The notes under the pieces were generated by a model, which made no database searches, was not told the DNA's origin, and was given only the letters and a program-made list of their open reading frames with translations. Of a stretch of 64,000 nucleotides of DNA, positions 7,387-15,803 are shown in pieces. Numbering within the stretch: the first letter of the stretch is position 1; every line of letters starts with the position of its first letter. This DNA comes from Scatavimonas merdipullorum. Its GTDB lineage: Bacteria > Bacillota > Clostridia > Oscillospirales > Acutalibacteraceae. Both the position numbers and the translations under genes were made by a program. The stretch covers positions 1 through 64,000 of the forward strand of contig DVGH01000050.1 in assembly GCA_018712865.1 (NCBI GenBank). Reading direction: 5' to 3'.

Positions 7387-8114
7387 GAGCTTATTACGAC
7401 CTGCATATTCACTCATGCCTTTCCCCTTGCGGCGACAAAGACATGACGCCGTATAACATAGCCGGCATGGCAAAGCTGTGCGGCCTGGATATCATTGCCC
7501 TTACCGACCACAACAGCTGTAAAAACTGCCCTGTGTTTCTACGGGCCGCACAGCAGTATGGGCTTTGCGGTGTTGCGGGCATGGAGCTTTGTACATCGGA
7601 AGAAATCCACGTTGTGTGCCTCTTCCCTACGCTTGCACAGGCAATGCGTTTTGACAGCTATGTCTATGACCATATGATGGACATTCAAAACCGCGAAGAT
7701 ATTTACGGCGCACAGATGATAATGGATGAACAGGACCAGCCTGCCGGCAGGGAAAAAAAGCTTCTGCTGACTGCCACAGACATCAGCATAAGCGGCCTGC
7801 GCACACTGGTAGACACATTTGGCGGCGTATGCTTTCCTGCGCACATTGACCGCGACAGCTACAGCGTGCTTGCAGCATTGGGGGAAATCCCTCCTGAAGA
7901 AGCCTACACCTGTGCAGAAATTACGGAAAAAGGCGATATCGGTGCCTTACAGGCACAGCACCCCGGGTTGAAGGATATGATTTTGCTTAAAAACAGCGAT
8001 GCGCATTATCTGGAAAACATTGCAGCAAAGAGAGCCTGGCTGGAGCTTCCAGAACACTCCCCGGCTGCACTTATTTCTGCGTTAAAAAACGGTTTGATAC
8101 ACTGGGGACGGTAA
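7383..8114 (+). CDS. PHP-domain metal-dependent phosphoesterase
   Basis: A 243-residue protein with PHP-family metal ligands: DLHIHSCLSPCG at the N-terminus, ALTDHNSC, CFPAHIDR and NSDAHY. The family hydrolyses phosphodiesters, for example RNA or nucleotide 3',5' bonds in the TrpH/YciV group. The substrate here is unknown. The start at 7383 overlaps the upstream stop by 4 bases. An open frame extends upstream to 7179 but runs inside the preceding gene in another frame and is not used. PHP genes recur in this hydrogenase neighbourhood in clostridia. Confidence 0.85.
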   Translation: MRAYYDLHIHSCLSPCGDKDMTPYNIAGMAKLCGLDIIALTDHNSCKNCPVFLRAAQQYGLCGVAGMELCTSEEIHVVCLFPTLAQAMRFDSYVYDHMMDIQNREDIYGAQMIMDEQDQPAGREKKLLLTATDISISGLRTLVDTFGGVCFPAHIDRDSYSVLAALGEIPPEEAYTCAEITEKGDIGALQAQHPGLKDMILLKNSDAHYLENIAAKRAWLELPEHSPAALISALKNGLIHWGR

Positions 8115-8232
8115 TACCAACTAAACGGGTGTATGCTGCAGCCTACAGAGCACTCTTTTCACGCTTTCGTTCGTATAAATTCAAACGGTACTTTCCAAAT
8201 ATTGGAATAGAAAAACAGGAGGCAAACAGAAA

Positions 8233-9738
8233 TTGAACAGAATCAAAAGGGGACTATGCGCCGTATTATCCGTAATGCTATGCCTTTCCTGCGCTGCCGC
8301 GGCCATGGCAGCGGAACTGCAGTCTGACGCAGTAGCTATGGAACAGACGCTGTATTCTGTGCAGATCGGCAGTACGGTCCAGATAAACGCACGTTCTTTG
8401 CAGGAACTTACATGGAGTTCTTCGGCCCCAGACATCGTATCGGTCACACAGGAAGGGCTTGCAACGGGCAAACGTATGGGACAGGCTGTAATTACCGCCA
8501 CAGCGGAAAACGGTGCGTACGCAGCCTGTACCGTTTCGTGCGGGTATTATAACGGGATGGATGTTTCCAGCTTTAACGGCGATTATACAGATGGAGAAGA
8601 TAATCCCGTTGACTGGGAAAGGGTCAAAAATACCGGGATTGACTTTGCCATGATCCGCGCCGGCTACGGTTGGGAAAATTATCCCAATCAAAACGACAAC
8701 CGTTTTGTAGAAAACGTACAGGGCGCTGTGCAAAACGCAATTCCGTTTGGCCTTTACTTTTACAGCTATGCGCAGAATGTGCAGGATGCACAGGCAGAAG
8801 CAGCCTATCTACTCCGTGAGCTGCGGGAATATATTCCCAATTACACAGATCAGTTGACGCTTCCCATTGCGTACGACATAGAAGAGCCGCAGTTTTACAC
8901 GCTTGATCCCCAAGCTGTTACAGATATTGTTCTTGCGTTTTGCAACGCATTGAAAGCCGAGGGCTTTGAAACAATGGTATACATAAACAATGCCGTTGCA
9001 AATAATATGGAGCTTGACCGGATTGTACAAAACGACATTGGCATCTGGTATGCCCTATGGCCGCAAGAACCGGATTTTTCCGGCCATATGACCATAGGTA
9101 ACACCGATATGATCCCAGACATATGGCAGTATGCTTCCGACGGGTCCGTGCCCGGCGCCACAACAGACATTGGAACCACCGATTTGAATGTGATTTACAT
9201 GGCCAGTTCCTTTTCTGAAAAAGATCATGCGCCACGTGTGACTTCCGCTGTGGCAACGGGCAGCGGAGATGTGGAAATCTGCTGGAGCAAAACGCCCGGT
9301 GCGCAATCCTATACGGTTTACCGTGCGCCTGTAACGGCACTGGGTGTTGCAGACACAGGCAACGCAACAGAAATTGCGCATGTTTTGGGAAGCACACAAC
9401 AGTATACAGACAAAACAGCGCTTACAGGAGAAACCTACTATTACTATATAACCGCACAAGTGCAGGACAGCCTGGACGCTGCTTACACAGGAAGCCTTTC
9501 CGGCGCGGCGTTTGGCCAGCAGCTGCAGACAACTGCTGCAACAGGAACAGGCGATGTGGATTTGGACGGCGTTGTCAGTGTAAAGGATGTTTTATTGCTG
9601 CAAAAAAGCCTTGCACGCTCTGCACAGCTTACACAGGAACAGCATCTGCAAGCAGATACAAATGGCGATAATACGCTTACGCTGGATGACGTTCTTCTAA
9701 TACAAAAAATGATTGCACACAGCATTGCTCCATTATAA
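8233..9738 (+). CDS. Secreted GH25 lysozyme with Big2-like, FN3-like and dockerin domains
   Basis: A 501-residue secreted protein. It has a signal peptide (to ~AMA), a Big2-like domain (residues ~35-100, WSSSAPDIVSV...GQAVITAT), and a GH25 muramidase domain (~102-330) with GMDVSSFNGD, AMIRAGYG and YDIEEPQ containing the expected acidic residues. A fibronectin-III-like domain (~335-430, VEICWSKTPGAQSYTVYR) and a C-terminal type I dockerin follow. The dockerin has two Ca-binding repeats (DVDLDGVVSVKDVLLLQKS and DTNGDNTLTLDDVLLIQKM). Start: TTG with AGGAGG upstream. It cuts peptidoglycan glycan strands. The dockerin implies docking to a cohesin scaffold encoded elsewhere. It separates the two hydrogenase operons. 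Confidence 0.92.
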   Translation: MNRIKRGLCAVLSVMLCLSCAAAAMAAELQSDAVAMEQTLYSVQIGSTVQINARSLQELTWSSSAPDIVSVTQEGLATGKRMGQAVITATAENGAYAACTVSCGYYNGMDVSSFNGDYTDGEDNPVDWERVKNTGIDFAMIRAGYGWENYPNQNDNRFVENVQGAVQNAIPFGLYFYSYAQNVQDAQAEAAYLLRELREYIPNYTDQLTLPIAYDIEEPQFYTLDPQAVTDIVLAFCNALKAEGFETMVYINNAVANNMELDRIVQNDIGIWYALWPQEPDFSGHMTIGNTDMIPDIWQYASDGSVPGATTDIGTTDLNVIYMASSFSEKDHAPRVTSAVATGSGDVEICWSKTPGAQSYTVYRAPVTALGVADTGNATEIAHVLGSTQQYTDKTALTGETYYYYITAQVQDSLDAAYTGSLSGAAFGQQLQTTAATGTGDVDLDGVVSVKDVLLLQKSLARSAQLTQEQHLQADTNGDNTLTLDDVLLIQKMIAHSIAPL

Positions 9739-9783
9739 TTTAAACTGCATATTACTATGTTTCTATACATATTTTGTACATAA

Positions 9784-9815
9784 ACAGGGTTAGCCGAGGC
9801 TAAACCCTGTTTTCT
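9784..9815 (+). terminator. Terminator of the lysozyme gene
   Basis: ACAGGGTTAGCC pairs with GGCTAAACCCTGT (one bulge), followed by TTTCTTT. The remaining gap to 10048 carries the promoter of the next operon and nothing else that I can see. Confidence 0.75.
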
Positions 9816-9949
9816 TTGCCGTCAGCCGTGTATACAGCATTTTTCAGGTTATTTTTTGTATATATTCCATAGTAATTTTTACCTGATTTTTCTACTAAAA
9901 TGTTTACGGGTATTTTTCCTGTCTGTTCGGGATTTTGTTAAAGAAAAAC

Positions 9950-9978
9950 TGGACTTTTTCGACGAATTATAGTATTAT
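9950..9978 (+). promoter_or_regulatory. Promoter of the NAD-linked hydrogenase operon
   Basis: TGGACT, a 17-base spacer and TATTAT lie about 70 bases before the nuoE-like gene. The -35 element is weak and the assignment is tentative. Confidence 0.4.
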
Positions 9979-10048
9979 TAACCTATGTGGCGATATGGAC
10001 TTATCCTCATAAATCTAAGCATGATTTTAATTGCAGGGAGGAAGAAAA

Positions 10049-10546
10049 ATGCAAAAAAAAATCAGCACAAATCCTTTTTCGGGTACGCCTGAACAGGAGG
10101 CAAGGCTGAAGGAAATTATTCAAAAACATAAGAACGACCCAGGCGCGATTATGCCCGTTCTGCAGGAAGCGCAGGAGGTGTACGGTTATCTGCCGATCGA
10201 AGTGCAGACCATGATCGCAGAGGGTCTGCAGGTTCCGCTGGAGGAGGTATACGGGGTTTCTACTTTTTATTCGCAGTTTTCTCTTACCCCAAAGGGCGAA
10301 TATAATATCTCTGTATGTCTTGGCACGGCCTGCTATGTAAAAGGGGCCGGCAAGATTATTGAAAAGATCACCGAAAAGCTGGGGATTGAACCGGAAGAAT
10401 GTACAAAAGACGGCAGATTTTCGCTTACCGCATGCCGCTGCATCGGCGCTTGCGGCCTGGCACCCGTCCTTACCATTAACGACGAGGTATACGGACGCCT
10501 GGCACCTGAGGATATGGACGAAATCTTAGCCAAATATATGAATTGA
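10049..10546 (+). CDS. NuoE-like [2Fe-2S] subunit of the trimeric hydrogenase
   Basis: A 165-residue thioredoxin-like [2Fe-2S] protein of the 24-kDa complex I subunit family (HydC/HndA type). Helical segment EARLKEIIQKHKNDPGAIMPVLQEAQ is followed by the family strand GVSTFYSQFSLTPKG. Cluster cysteines are CLGTACYVKG and CRCIGACGLAP. It passes electrons between NAD(H) and the NuoF-like subunit in bifurcating [FeFe]-hydrogenases. The start is the ATG at 10049, with GGGAGGAAGAAAA upstream. An upstream TTG in frame falls within the ribosome site. It is the first gene of an operon ending with hydA. Confidence 0.92.
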   Translation: MQKKISTNPFSGTPEQEARLKEIIQKHKNDPGAIMPVLQEAQEVYGYLPIEVQTMIAEGLQVPLEEVYGVSTFYSQFSLTPKGEYNISVCLGTACYVKGAGKIIEKITEKLGIEPEECTKDGRFSLTACRCIGACGLAPVLTINDEVYGRLAPEDMDEILAKYMN

Positions 10547-10548
10547 AT

Positions 10549-11121
10549 ATGCGCGAGCTTTCATTAAATGTAATGGATATTGCGCAAAATTCCATTACGG
10601 CGGATGCAAGCCTTATAGAAATTACCGTTTCGGAAGATACGCACGCGCAAACGCTTATGATAGAAATCAAGGACAATGGAAAAGGGATGACCGCGCAGCA
10701 GGCCGAACAAGTTTTGGACCCGTTTTATACCACACGCACCACACGCAAGGTTGGGCTTGGCATACCGCTTTTTAAAATGGCAGCGGAGCAGACAGGCGGA
10801 AACCTTACCATTGTATCGCACAAAGGCGCAGGCACAACCGTAAATGCGGTATTCCATACCGGGCATGTGGATATGACCCCACTGGGTGATATCAATTCGA
10901 CCATAAGTATTTTGATCCGCTGCAACCCAAACATTGATTTTTGTTTTACACATAAAGCAGACAATACCCAATTTACGCTGGACACCCGGCAGCTTCGTGA
11001 AATTTTGGGACCGGATGTAGCGCTTGATACCCCGGATGTAATGGAATGGGTAAACGGTTTTTTAACTGAGCAAACACAAATATTATACGGAGGTGCAACA
11101 CCAGATGAAATCACTGGCTGA
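10549..11121 (+). CDS. HATPase-domain protein inserted in the hydrogenase operon
   Basis: A 190-residue protein with a GHKL ATPase domain: N-box ELSLNVMDIAQNSI, G1 IEIKDNGKGMTAQQAE, F-box DPFYTTR, G2 KVGLGIPLFKMAAEQTGG. There is no dimerisation or phospho-acceptor histidine region. The C-terminal ~70 residues form a small extra domain. Such orphan HATPases sit between nuoE and nuoF of trimeric hydrogenases in many Clostridia, and their role is unknown. The start overlaps the end of nuoE (a TTG at 10543 is also possible). The 3' end overlaps the next gene by 17 bases. Confidence 0.85.
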   Translation: MRELSLNVMDIAQNSITADASLIEITVSEDTHAQTLMIEIKDNGKGMTAQQAEQVLDPFYTTRTTRKVGLGIPLFKMAAEQTGGNLTIVSHKGAGTTVNAVFHTGHVDMTPLGDINSTISILIRCNPNIDFCFTHKADNTQFTLDTRQLREILGPDVALDTPDVMEWVNGFLTEQTQILYGGATPDEITG

Positions 11122-11473
11122 ATTGCAGGCTATCAGAGATAAAGCAAAGGCACAGCTCAACATTAGAGAAGAAAACCCCAATGCGATACGCGTTTTGGTC
11201 GGCATGGCGACCTGCGGCATTGCGGCTGGGGCAAGGCCCGTTTTAAACGCATTTGTAGACGAGATTGCAAAGCGCGGCCTTACAAACGTAACCGTTACAC
11301 AGACCGGATGCATTGGCATTTGCCAGTTTGAACCGGTTGTGGAAGTGGAAGTTCCCGGGCAGGACAAGGTAACTTATGTAAAAATGACCGCTGAAAAGGC
11401 GGTCCGGGTCGTAAACGACCACATTGTCAATCATAACGTTGTGACCGAATATACCATCGGTGCAAATGCATAA
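11105..11473 (+). CDS. Thioredoxin-like [2Fe-2S] ferredoxin
   Basis: A 122-residue protein of the thioredoxin-like ferredoxin family. Cysteines occur in VGMATCGIAAGA and TQTGCIGICQFEP, the C-x(n)-C-x3-C arrangement of shethna-like domains that also begin NuoF-type hydrogenase subunits. It likely carries electrons within the hydrogenase complex or acts as a small accessory subunit. The start is ATG 11105 with GGAGG upstream. An earlier GTG at 11093 overlaps that ribosome site. It is followed by the NuoF-like gene after 14 bases. Confidence 0.88.
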   Translation: MKSLAELQAIRDKAKAQLNIREENPNAIRVLVGMATCGIAAGARPVLNAFVDEIAKRGLTNVTVTQTGCIGICQFEPVVEVEVPGQDKVTYVKMTAEKAVRVVNDHIVNHNVVTEYTIGANA

Positions 11474-11487
11474 AAGGAGGCGGCAAA

Positions 11488-13275
11488 ATGTATCGTTCCA
11501 ATGTACTGGTATGCGGCGGTACTGGATGTACCTCCTCGAACAGTGAAAAAATCATTGAAGCTTTAAAAACGGAAATCCAGGCAAAGGGGCTGGAAAAAGA
11601 AGTAAACGTTATCCGTACCGGTTGCTTTGGCCTGTGTGCCTTGGGCCCGATCATGATCGTCTATCCCGAAGGCAGCTTTTACAGCATGGTTAAGGTAGAA
11701 GATATTCCCGAGATTGTAGAAGAGCATCTTCTGAAGGGCCGTATCGTTACTCGCCTGCTGTATCAGGAAACCGTTGAAAAGGACACGATTAAATCTTTAA
11801 ACCATACACCCTTCTATGAAAAGCAAAGAAGGATTGCTTTGCGCAACTGCGGCGTCATTAACCCGGAAGTCATTGACGAATATATTGCAATGGACGGTTA
11901 CGCAGCGCTTGGCAAGGTACTTACAGAAATGACGCCGGAGCAGGTTATTGATGAAATCAAGGCCTCCGGCCTGCGCGGCAGAGGCGGCGGCGGCTTTCCC
12001 ACCGGAACAAAATGGAGCTTTGCGGCCGCGCAAAAGGCTGATCAGAAATACGTTTGCTGTAACGCCGACGAGGGCGACCCCGGCGCTTTTATGGACCGCT
12101 CTGTTTTAGAGGGCGACCCGCATGCCGTTTTGGAAGCCATGGCAATTGCCGGATATGCCATTGGCGCTTCACAGGGGTACATATATGTACGCGCAGAATA
12201 TCCTATTGCGGTTAAACGCTTACAGATCGCCATTGGCCAGGCACACGAATACGGCCTTTTGGGCGACAATATTTTTGGAACAGACTTTTGCTTTGATATT
12301 CAGCTAAGATTGGGCGCCGGCGCATTTGTCTGCGGCGAAGAAACCGCCCTGCTGACCTCTATTGAGGGCAACCGCGGCGAACCGCGCCCCCGTCCCCCAT
12401 TCCCTGCCGTTAAAGGCCTGTTTGGCAAGCCGACCATTTTAAACAATGTAGAAACGTATGCCAACATATGCCAGATTATTTTAAATGGTGCAGACTGGTT
12501 TAACTCTGTCGGCACAGAAAAATCAAAGGGCACAAAGGTTTTTGCTTTGGGCGGCAAGATCCGGCATACCGGCCTTGTGGAGGTCCCAATGGGGACCACC
12601 CTGCGCGAAATTGTCGAAGAGATCGGCGGCGGTGTTCCAGACGGCAAAAAATTTAAAGCGGCCCAAACAGGCGGCCCTTCCGGCGGATGTATCCCCGCCG
12701 AGCATTTGGATGTTCCCATTGACTACGACAACCTGATTGCAATTGGTTCCATGATGGGATCCGGCGGCTTGATCGTTATGGACGAAACAACCTGTATGGT
12801 AGACATTGCAAAATTTTTCCTGGAGTTTACCGTTGACGAAAGCTGCGGCAAATGTACGCCCTGCCGGATTGGTACACGCCGTTTGCTGGAGCTGCTTGAA
12901 AAAATCACAAACGGCAACGGTGAAATGGAAGACATAGAAAAAATGGAGCAGCTTTGCTATTATATAAAAGAAAACGCGCTTTGCGGCCTTGGACAGACGG
13001 CCCCAAACCCTGTTCTTTCCACGCTGCACTTTTTCCGTGACGAGTACATAGCCCACGTAAAGGATAAGAAATGTCCTGCGGGCGTATGTAAGAAGCTTTT
13101 GCAGTATTCTATCCTTGCAGACAGCTGCCGCGGCTGTACGGCCTGCGCAAGAGTATGTCCTGTGGGCGCAATCAGCGGTAAGGTTAAGGAAGTCCATACG
13201 ATTGATACGACAAAATGTATTAAATGCGGCGCCTGCCTCGAAAAGTGCAAATTTGGCGCAATCGTAAAGGGTTAA
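11488..13275 (+). CDS. hydB: NuoF-like flavoprotein subunit of the bifurcating hydrogenase (HydB type)
   Basis: A 595-residue subunit with an N-terminal thioredoxin-like [2Fe-2S] domain (CGGTGCTSSNS, CFGLCALGP) and the complex I 51-kDa core carrying NADH and FMN sites (RGRGGGGFPTGTKW, CNADEGDPGAFMDR). It also has an SLBB region, the [4Fe-4S] motif ESCGKCTPCRIGTRR and a C-terminal 2x[4Fe-4S] ferredoxin domain (CRGCTACARVCP, CIKCGACLEKC). In trimeric HydABC enzymes this subunit exchanges electrons with NAD(H) and participates in flavin-based bifurcation with ferredoxin. The ribosome site AAAGGAGG lies 9 bases before the ATG. It is part of one transcription unit with nuoE and hydA. Confidence 0.93.
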   Translation: MYRSNVLVCGGTGCTSSNSEKIIEALKTEIQAKGLEKEVNVIRTGCFGLCALGPIMIVYPEGSFYSMVKVEDIPEIVEEHLLKGRIVTRLLYQETVEKDTIKSLNHTPFYEKQRRIALRNCGVINPEVIDEYIAMDGYAALGKVLTEMTPEQVIDEIKASGLRGRGGGGFPTGTKWSFAAAQKADQKYVCCNADEGDPGAFMDRSVLEGDPHAVLEAMAIAGYAIGASQGYIYVRAEYPIAVKRLQIAIGQAHEYGLLGDNIFGTDFCFDIQLRLGAGAFVCGEETALLTSIEGNRGEPRPRPPFPAVKGLFGKPTILNNVETYANICQIILNGADWFNSVGTEKSKGTKVFALGGKIRHTGLVEVPMGTTLREIVEEIGGGVPDGKKFKAAQTGGPSGGCIPAEHLDVPIDYDNLIAIGSMMGSGGLIVMDETTCMVDIAKFFLEFTVDESCGKCTPCRIGTRRLLELLEKITNGNGEMEDIEKMEQLCYYIKENALCGLGQTAPNPVLSTLHFFRDEYIAHVKDKKCPAGVCKKLLQYSILADSCRGCTACARVCPVGAISGKVKEVHTIDTTKCIKCGACLEKCKFGAIVKG

Positions 13276-13291
13276 GAAAGGAGTGGCAGCA

Positions 13292-15034
13292 ATGGAAAAT
13301 ATTCATGTACAAATCAACGGCATGCCCCTCTGCGTACCAAAGGGTACGACCATTTTAGAGGCGGCGAGGATGGCGGGGATCAATATTCCTACGCTCTGCT
13401 TTTTAAAGGATGTTAATGAAATCGGCGCCTGCCGCATGTGTGTGGCCGAGGTTAAGGGCGCGCGTTCGCTTGTCGCCTCTTGCGTATATCCGCTTGAAAG
13501 GGAGGGCACAGAGGTTTTTACCAACAGCAAAAAGGTACAGGATTCCAGAAGGATGACATTGGAATTGATTTTGTCAAACCATGATAGAAATTGCCTTTCC
13601 TGTTCCCGCAGCGGTTCCTGCGAATTGCAGCAGATGTGCGCAGATTTTGGCGTAGAGGACGCTTCCCGCTTTGACGGGTTTAACCCGGATCTGGAGCCGG
13701 ATACCTCCACACTGCATTTGGTACGCAATAATAATAAATGTATATTGTGCCGCCGCTGCGTTGCAGCCTGTAATGACCAGTTTGTCGGTGTGATTGGCGC
13801 AAATAACAGAGGCTTTGATACAGAAATTGGCTGTGCTTTTAATAAAAAGCTTGCGGATACCGCATGTGTTTCCTGTGGCCAATGTACGGCAGTCTGTCCT
13901 ACCGGTGCACTGACAGAACGCGACCAAACAAAAGAGGTATTTGAAGCGCTTGAAGATCCGGAGAAGTTTGTGGTTGTGCATACTGCGCCCGCAATCCGCG
14001 CAACACTTGGCGAATGCTTTGACATGCCAATCGGTACAAATGTAAAAGGGAAAATGGTTACAGCCTTGAAAATGCTTGGCTTTGATAAGGTGTTTGACAC
14101 AGACTTTGGCGCTGATTTGACCATTATGGAAGAAGCGACCGAATTTATAGACAGAGTGAAAAACGGCGGAACATTGCCAATGATTACCTCGTGTTCACCG
14201 GGTTGGATTAAATTCTGCGAGCACTATTATCCGGAATGTATCCCCAATCTTTCCAGTTGTAAATCGCCCCAGCAGATGACCGGCGCGATTATCAAAACCT
14301 ATTATGCCGAGAAAGAGGGCCTTGACCCGAAAAACATTGTGGTTGTCTCTATCATGCCGTGTACTGCCAAAAAATTTGAAATACAGCGCGAAGACCAGAG
14401 CGCGGCAGGTGTACCGGACGTGGATATTGCGCTTACTACCAGGGAACTTGCAAAGATGATTAAGCAGTCGCAGATTCAGTTTAAAAATCTGCCCGACAGC
14501 GATTTTGACCCAGCTTTGGGTGTTACGACCGGTGCCGGAGCGATCTTTGGTGCAACAGGTGGTGTAATGGAGGCTGCACTGCGTACCGCGGCTGATGTGC
14601 TGACAGGACAATCTCTGCAGGACATTGACTATACGGAGGTAAGAGGCACCGATGGGATCAAGGAAGCCACCTACCACGTAGCCGGTATGGACGTAAAGGT
14701 TGCCGTTGCAAGCGGTCTTACCAATGCGGCGACTGTACTTGACCGGGTGAAAAACGGGCAGGCAGATTACCATTTTATTGAGATTATGTGCTGCCCCGGC
14801 GGTTGTGTAAACGGCGGCGGACAGCCCATACAGTCTGGAAATACAAGGAATTTTACAGACCTGAAAGCCGAACGTGCCAAAGCGCTGTATGAAGAGGACA
14901 AAAACCTGCCGCTTCGCAAGTCGCATGAAAGCCCGATTATCAAACAGCTTTACGAGGAATATTTGGAAAAGCCGGGCAGCCACAAGGCGCACAGCATTTT
15001 ACACACAAGCTATGTAAAAAGAAGTAAATATTAA
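13292..15034 (+). CDS. hydA: Catalytic [FeFe]-hydrogenase subunit HydA
   Basis: A 580-residue catalytic subunit. It has an N-terminal [2Fe-2S] ferredoxin domain (CFLKDVNEIGACRMC), a His/Cys [4Fe-4S] motif (HDRNCLSCSRSGSCELQ) and 2x[4Fe-4S] motifs (CILCRRCVAAC, CVSCGQCTAVCP). The H-cluster domain carries L1 TSCSPGW, L2 IMPCTAKK and L3 IMCCPGGCVNGGGQP. L1 differs from the textbook TSCCPxW by Cys to Ser, a variant I recall in trimeric enzymes. The C-terminal small subunit-like segment contains LYEEYLEKPGSHKAHSILH. It makes or consumes H2 with electrons from ferredoxin and NADH. The start is ATG 13292, 9 bases after AAGGAG. A GTG three codons upstream is an alternative. Confidence 0.95.
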   Translation: MENIHVQINGMPLCVPKGTTILEAARMAGINIPTLCFLKDVNEIGACRMCVAEVKGARSLVASCVYPLEREGTEVFTNSKKVQDSRRMTLELILSNHDRNCLSCSRSGSCELQQMCADFGVEDASRFDGFNPDLEPDTSTLHLVRNNNKCILCRRCVAACNDQFVGVIGANNRGFDTEIGCAFNKKLADTACVSCGQCTAVCPTGALTERDQTKEVFEALEDPEKFVVVHTAPAIRATLGECFDMPIGTNVKGKMVTALKMLGFDKVFDTDFGADLTIMEEATEFIDRVKNGGTLPMITSCSPGWIKFCEHYYPECIPNLSSCKSPQQMTGAIIKTYYAEKEGLDPKNIVVVSIMPCTAKKFEIQREDQSAAGVPDVDIALTTRELAKMIKQSQIQFKNLPDSDFDPALGVTTGAGAIFGATGGVMEAALRTAADVLTGQSLQDIDYTEVRGTDGIKEATYHVAGMDVKVAVASGLTNAATVLDRVKNGQADYHFIEIMCCPGGCVNGGGQPIQSGNTRNFTDLKAERAKALYEEDKNLPLRKSHESPIIKQLYEEYLEKPGSHKAHSILHTSYVKRSKY

Positions 15035-15074
15035 TTTTGTGGAAACGCCTGACTGTGTTACTACAACAGGCAAA

Positions 15075-15116
15075 AAATACCCTCTGATGCAGTGTTGCTT
15101 GCATCAGAGGGTATTT
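15075..15116. terminator. Long perfect hairpin after hydA
   Basis: A perfect 17-bp stem (AAATACCCTCTGATGCA and its complement, 8-base loop) follows hydA by 40 bases. The outer AAA/TTT arms give short U-runs on both strands, so it may stop transcripts from both hydA and the convergent cupin gene. Confidence 0.6.
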
Positions 15117-15181
15117 GCATATATAGAAACGCATATGTATAAAAAAGTGCCTTGCGAGCAAAGCAGCCGTAAGCCTTCCGT

Positions 15182-15511
15182 TTACTGCTCGGTTACAACG
15201 GTAAATAAGACCAAATCCGCCATCCCTGTATTAAAAATGGTATGGGAGGACCCTTTGGGACAATATTGGCATACACCTGCTTGTAACATTTCTTCTTTAC
15301 CATCACAAACAGCCTTTCCGTTTCCATCCAAAACATAATTGATTTCGCTGCTTGTGGTGTGTTCATGCAGCCCAATCGACGCTCCTGCGGGTATACGGCT
15401 GACCATCATTTTACATTCCGGCTGTATAAACATCTTTGCCGACACCGCTCCGTTTCCGGCATTTAGATGTGCAATGGTAACTTCCTGCATTTTATCAAAT
15501 TCAATTAACAT
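15182..15511 (-). CDS. Small cupin-domain protein
   Basis: A 109-residue single cupin. Motif 1 is G-x4-HEHTTSSEINYVLDG with metal-binding His/Glu, and motif 2 is GVCQYCPKGSSHTIFN. Such small cupins bind metals and small ligands in the cytoplasm, and the substrate cannot be told from sequence. AAGGATGG lies upstream of the ATG. It is convergent to the hydrogenase operon. The 292-base gap to the next gene at 15804 holds only a weak, unconvincing reading frame. Confidence 0.85.
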   Translation of the reverse strand: MLIEFDKMQEVTIAHLNAGNGAVSAKMFIQPECKMMVSRIPAGASIGLHEHTTSSEINYVLDGNGKAVCDGKEEMLQAGVCQYCPKGSSHTIFNTGMADLVLFTVVTEQ

Positions 15512-15803
15512 ATAACCATCCTTTCAAGCTACTAAAGCATATTATCCTGTGTATTATGTCATATTCGGCCTGTTTGGATTTCAATGGAATAAAGAAAAAT
15601 TTTTCCTTGCCGCTTTATTTTTTCTATACAACTGCGTACTGTCTGCACGGAACCGTTGTGCAGCAGGTATTGGAAGGATTTTCCGCCATAATAAAAGCCG
15701 CTGCGGAGCGTTTGCTTCACAACGGCTGACGGTTTTAGTGCTTTTTTCTGCATCGTGCTTTTCCGCTCCAAAAAAGGTTCTGTTACAGGCACGATTCCAC
15801 TGC

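Noticed and set aside
13303..14124. Long open frame opposite hydA
   Set aside because: Antisense to conserved ferredoxin and H-cluster motifs, with no ribosome site or family resemblance.
14195..14992. Second long open frame opposite hydA
   Set aside because: Also an antisense shadow of the H-cluster domain.
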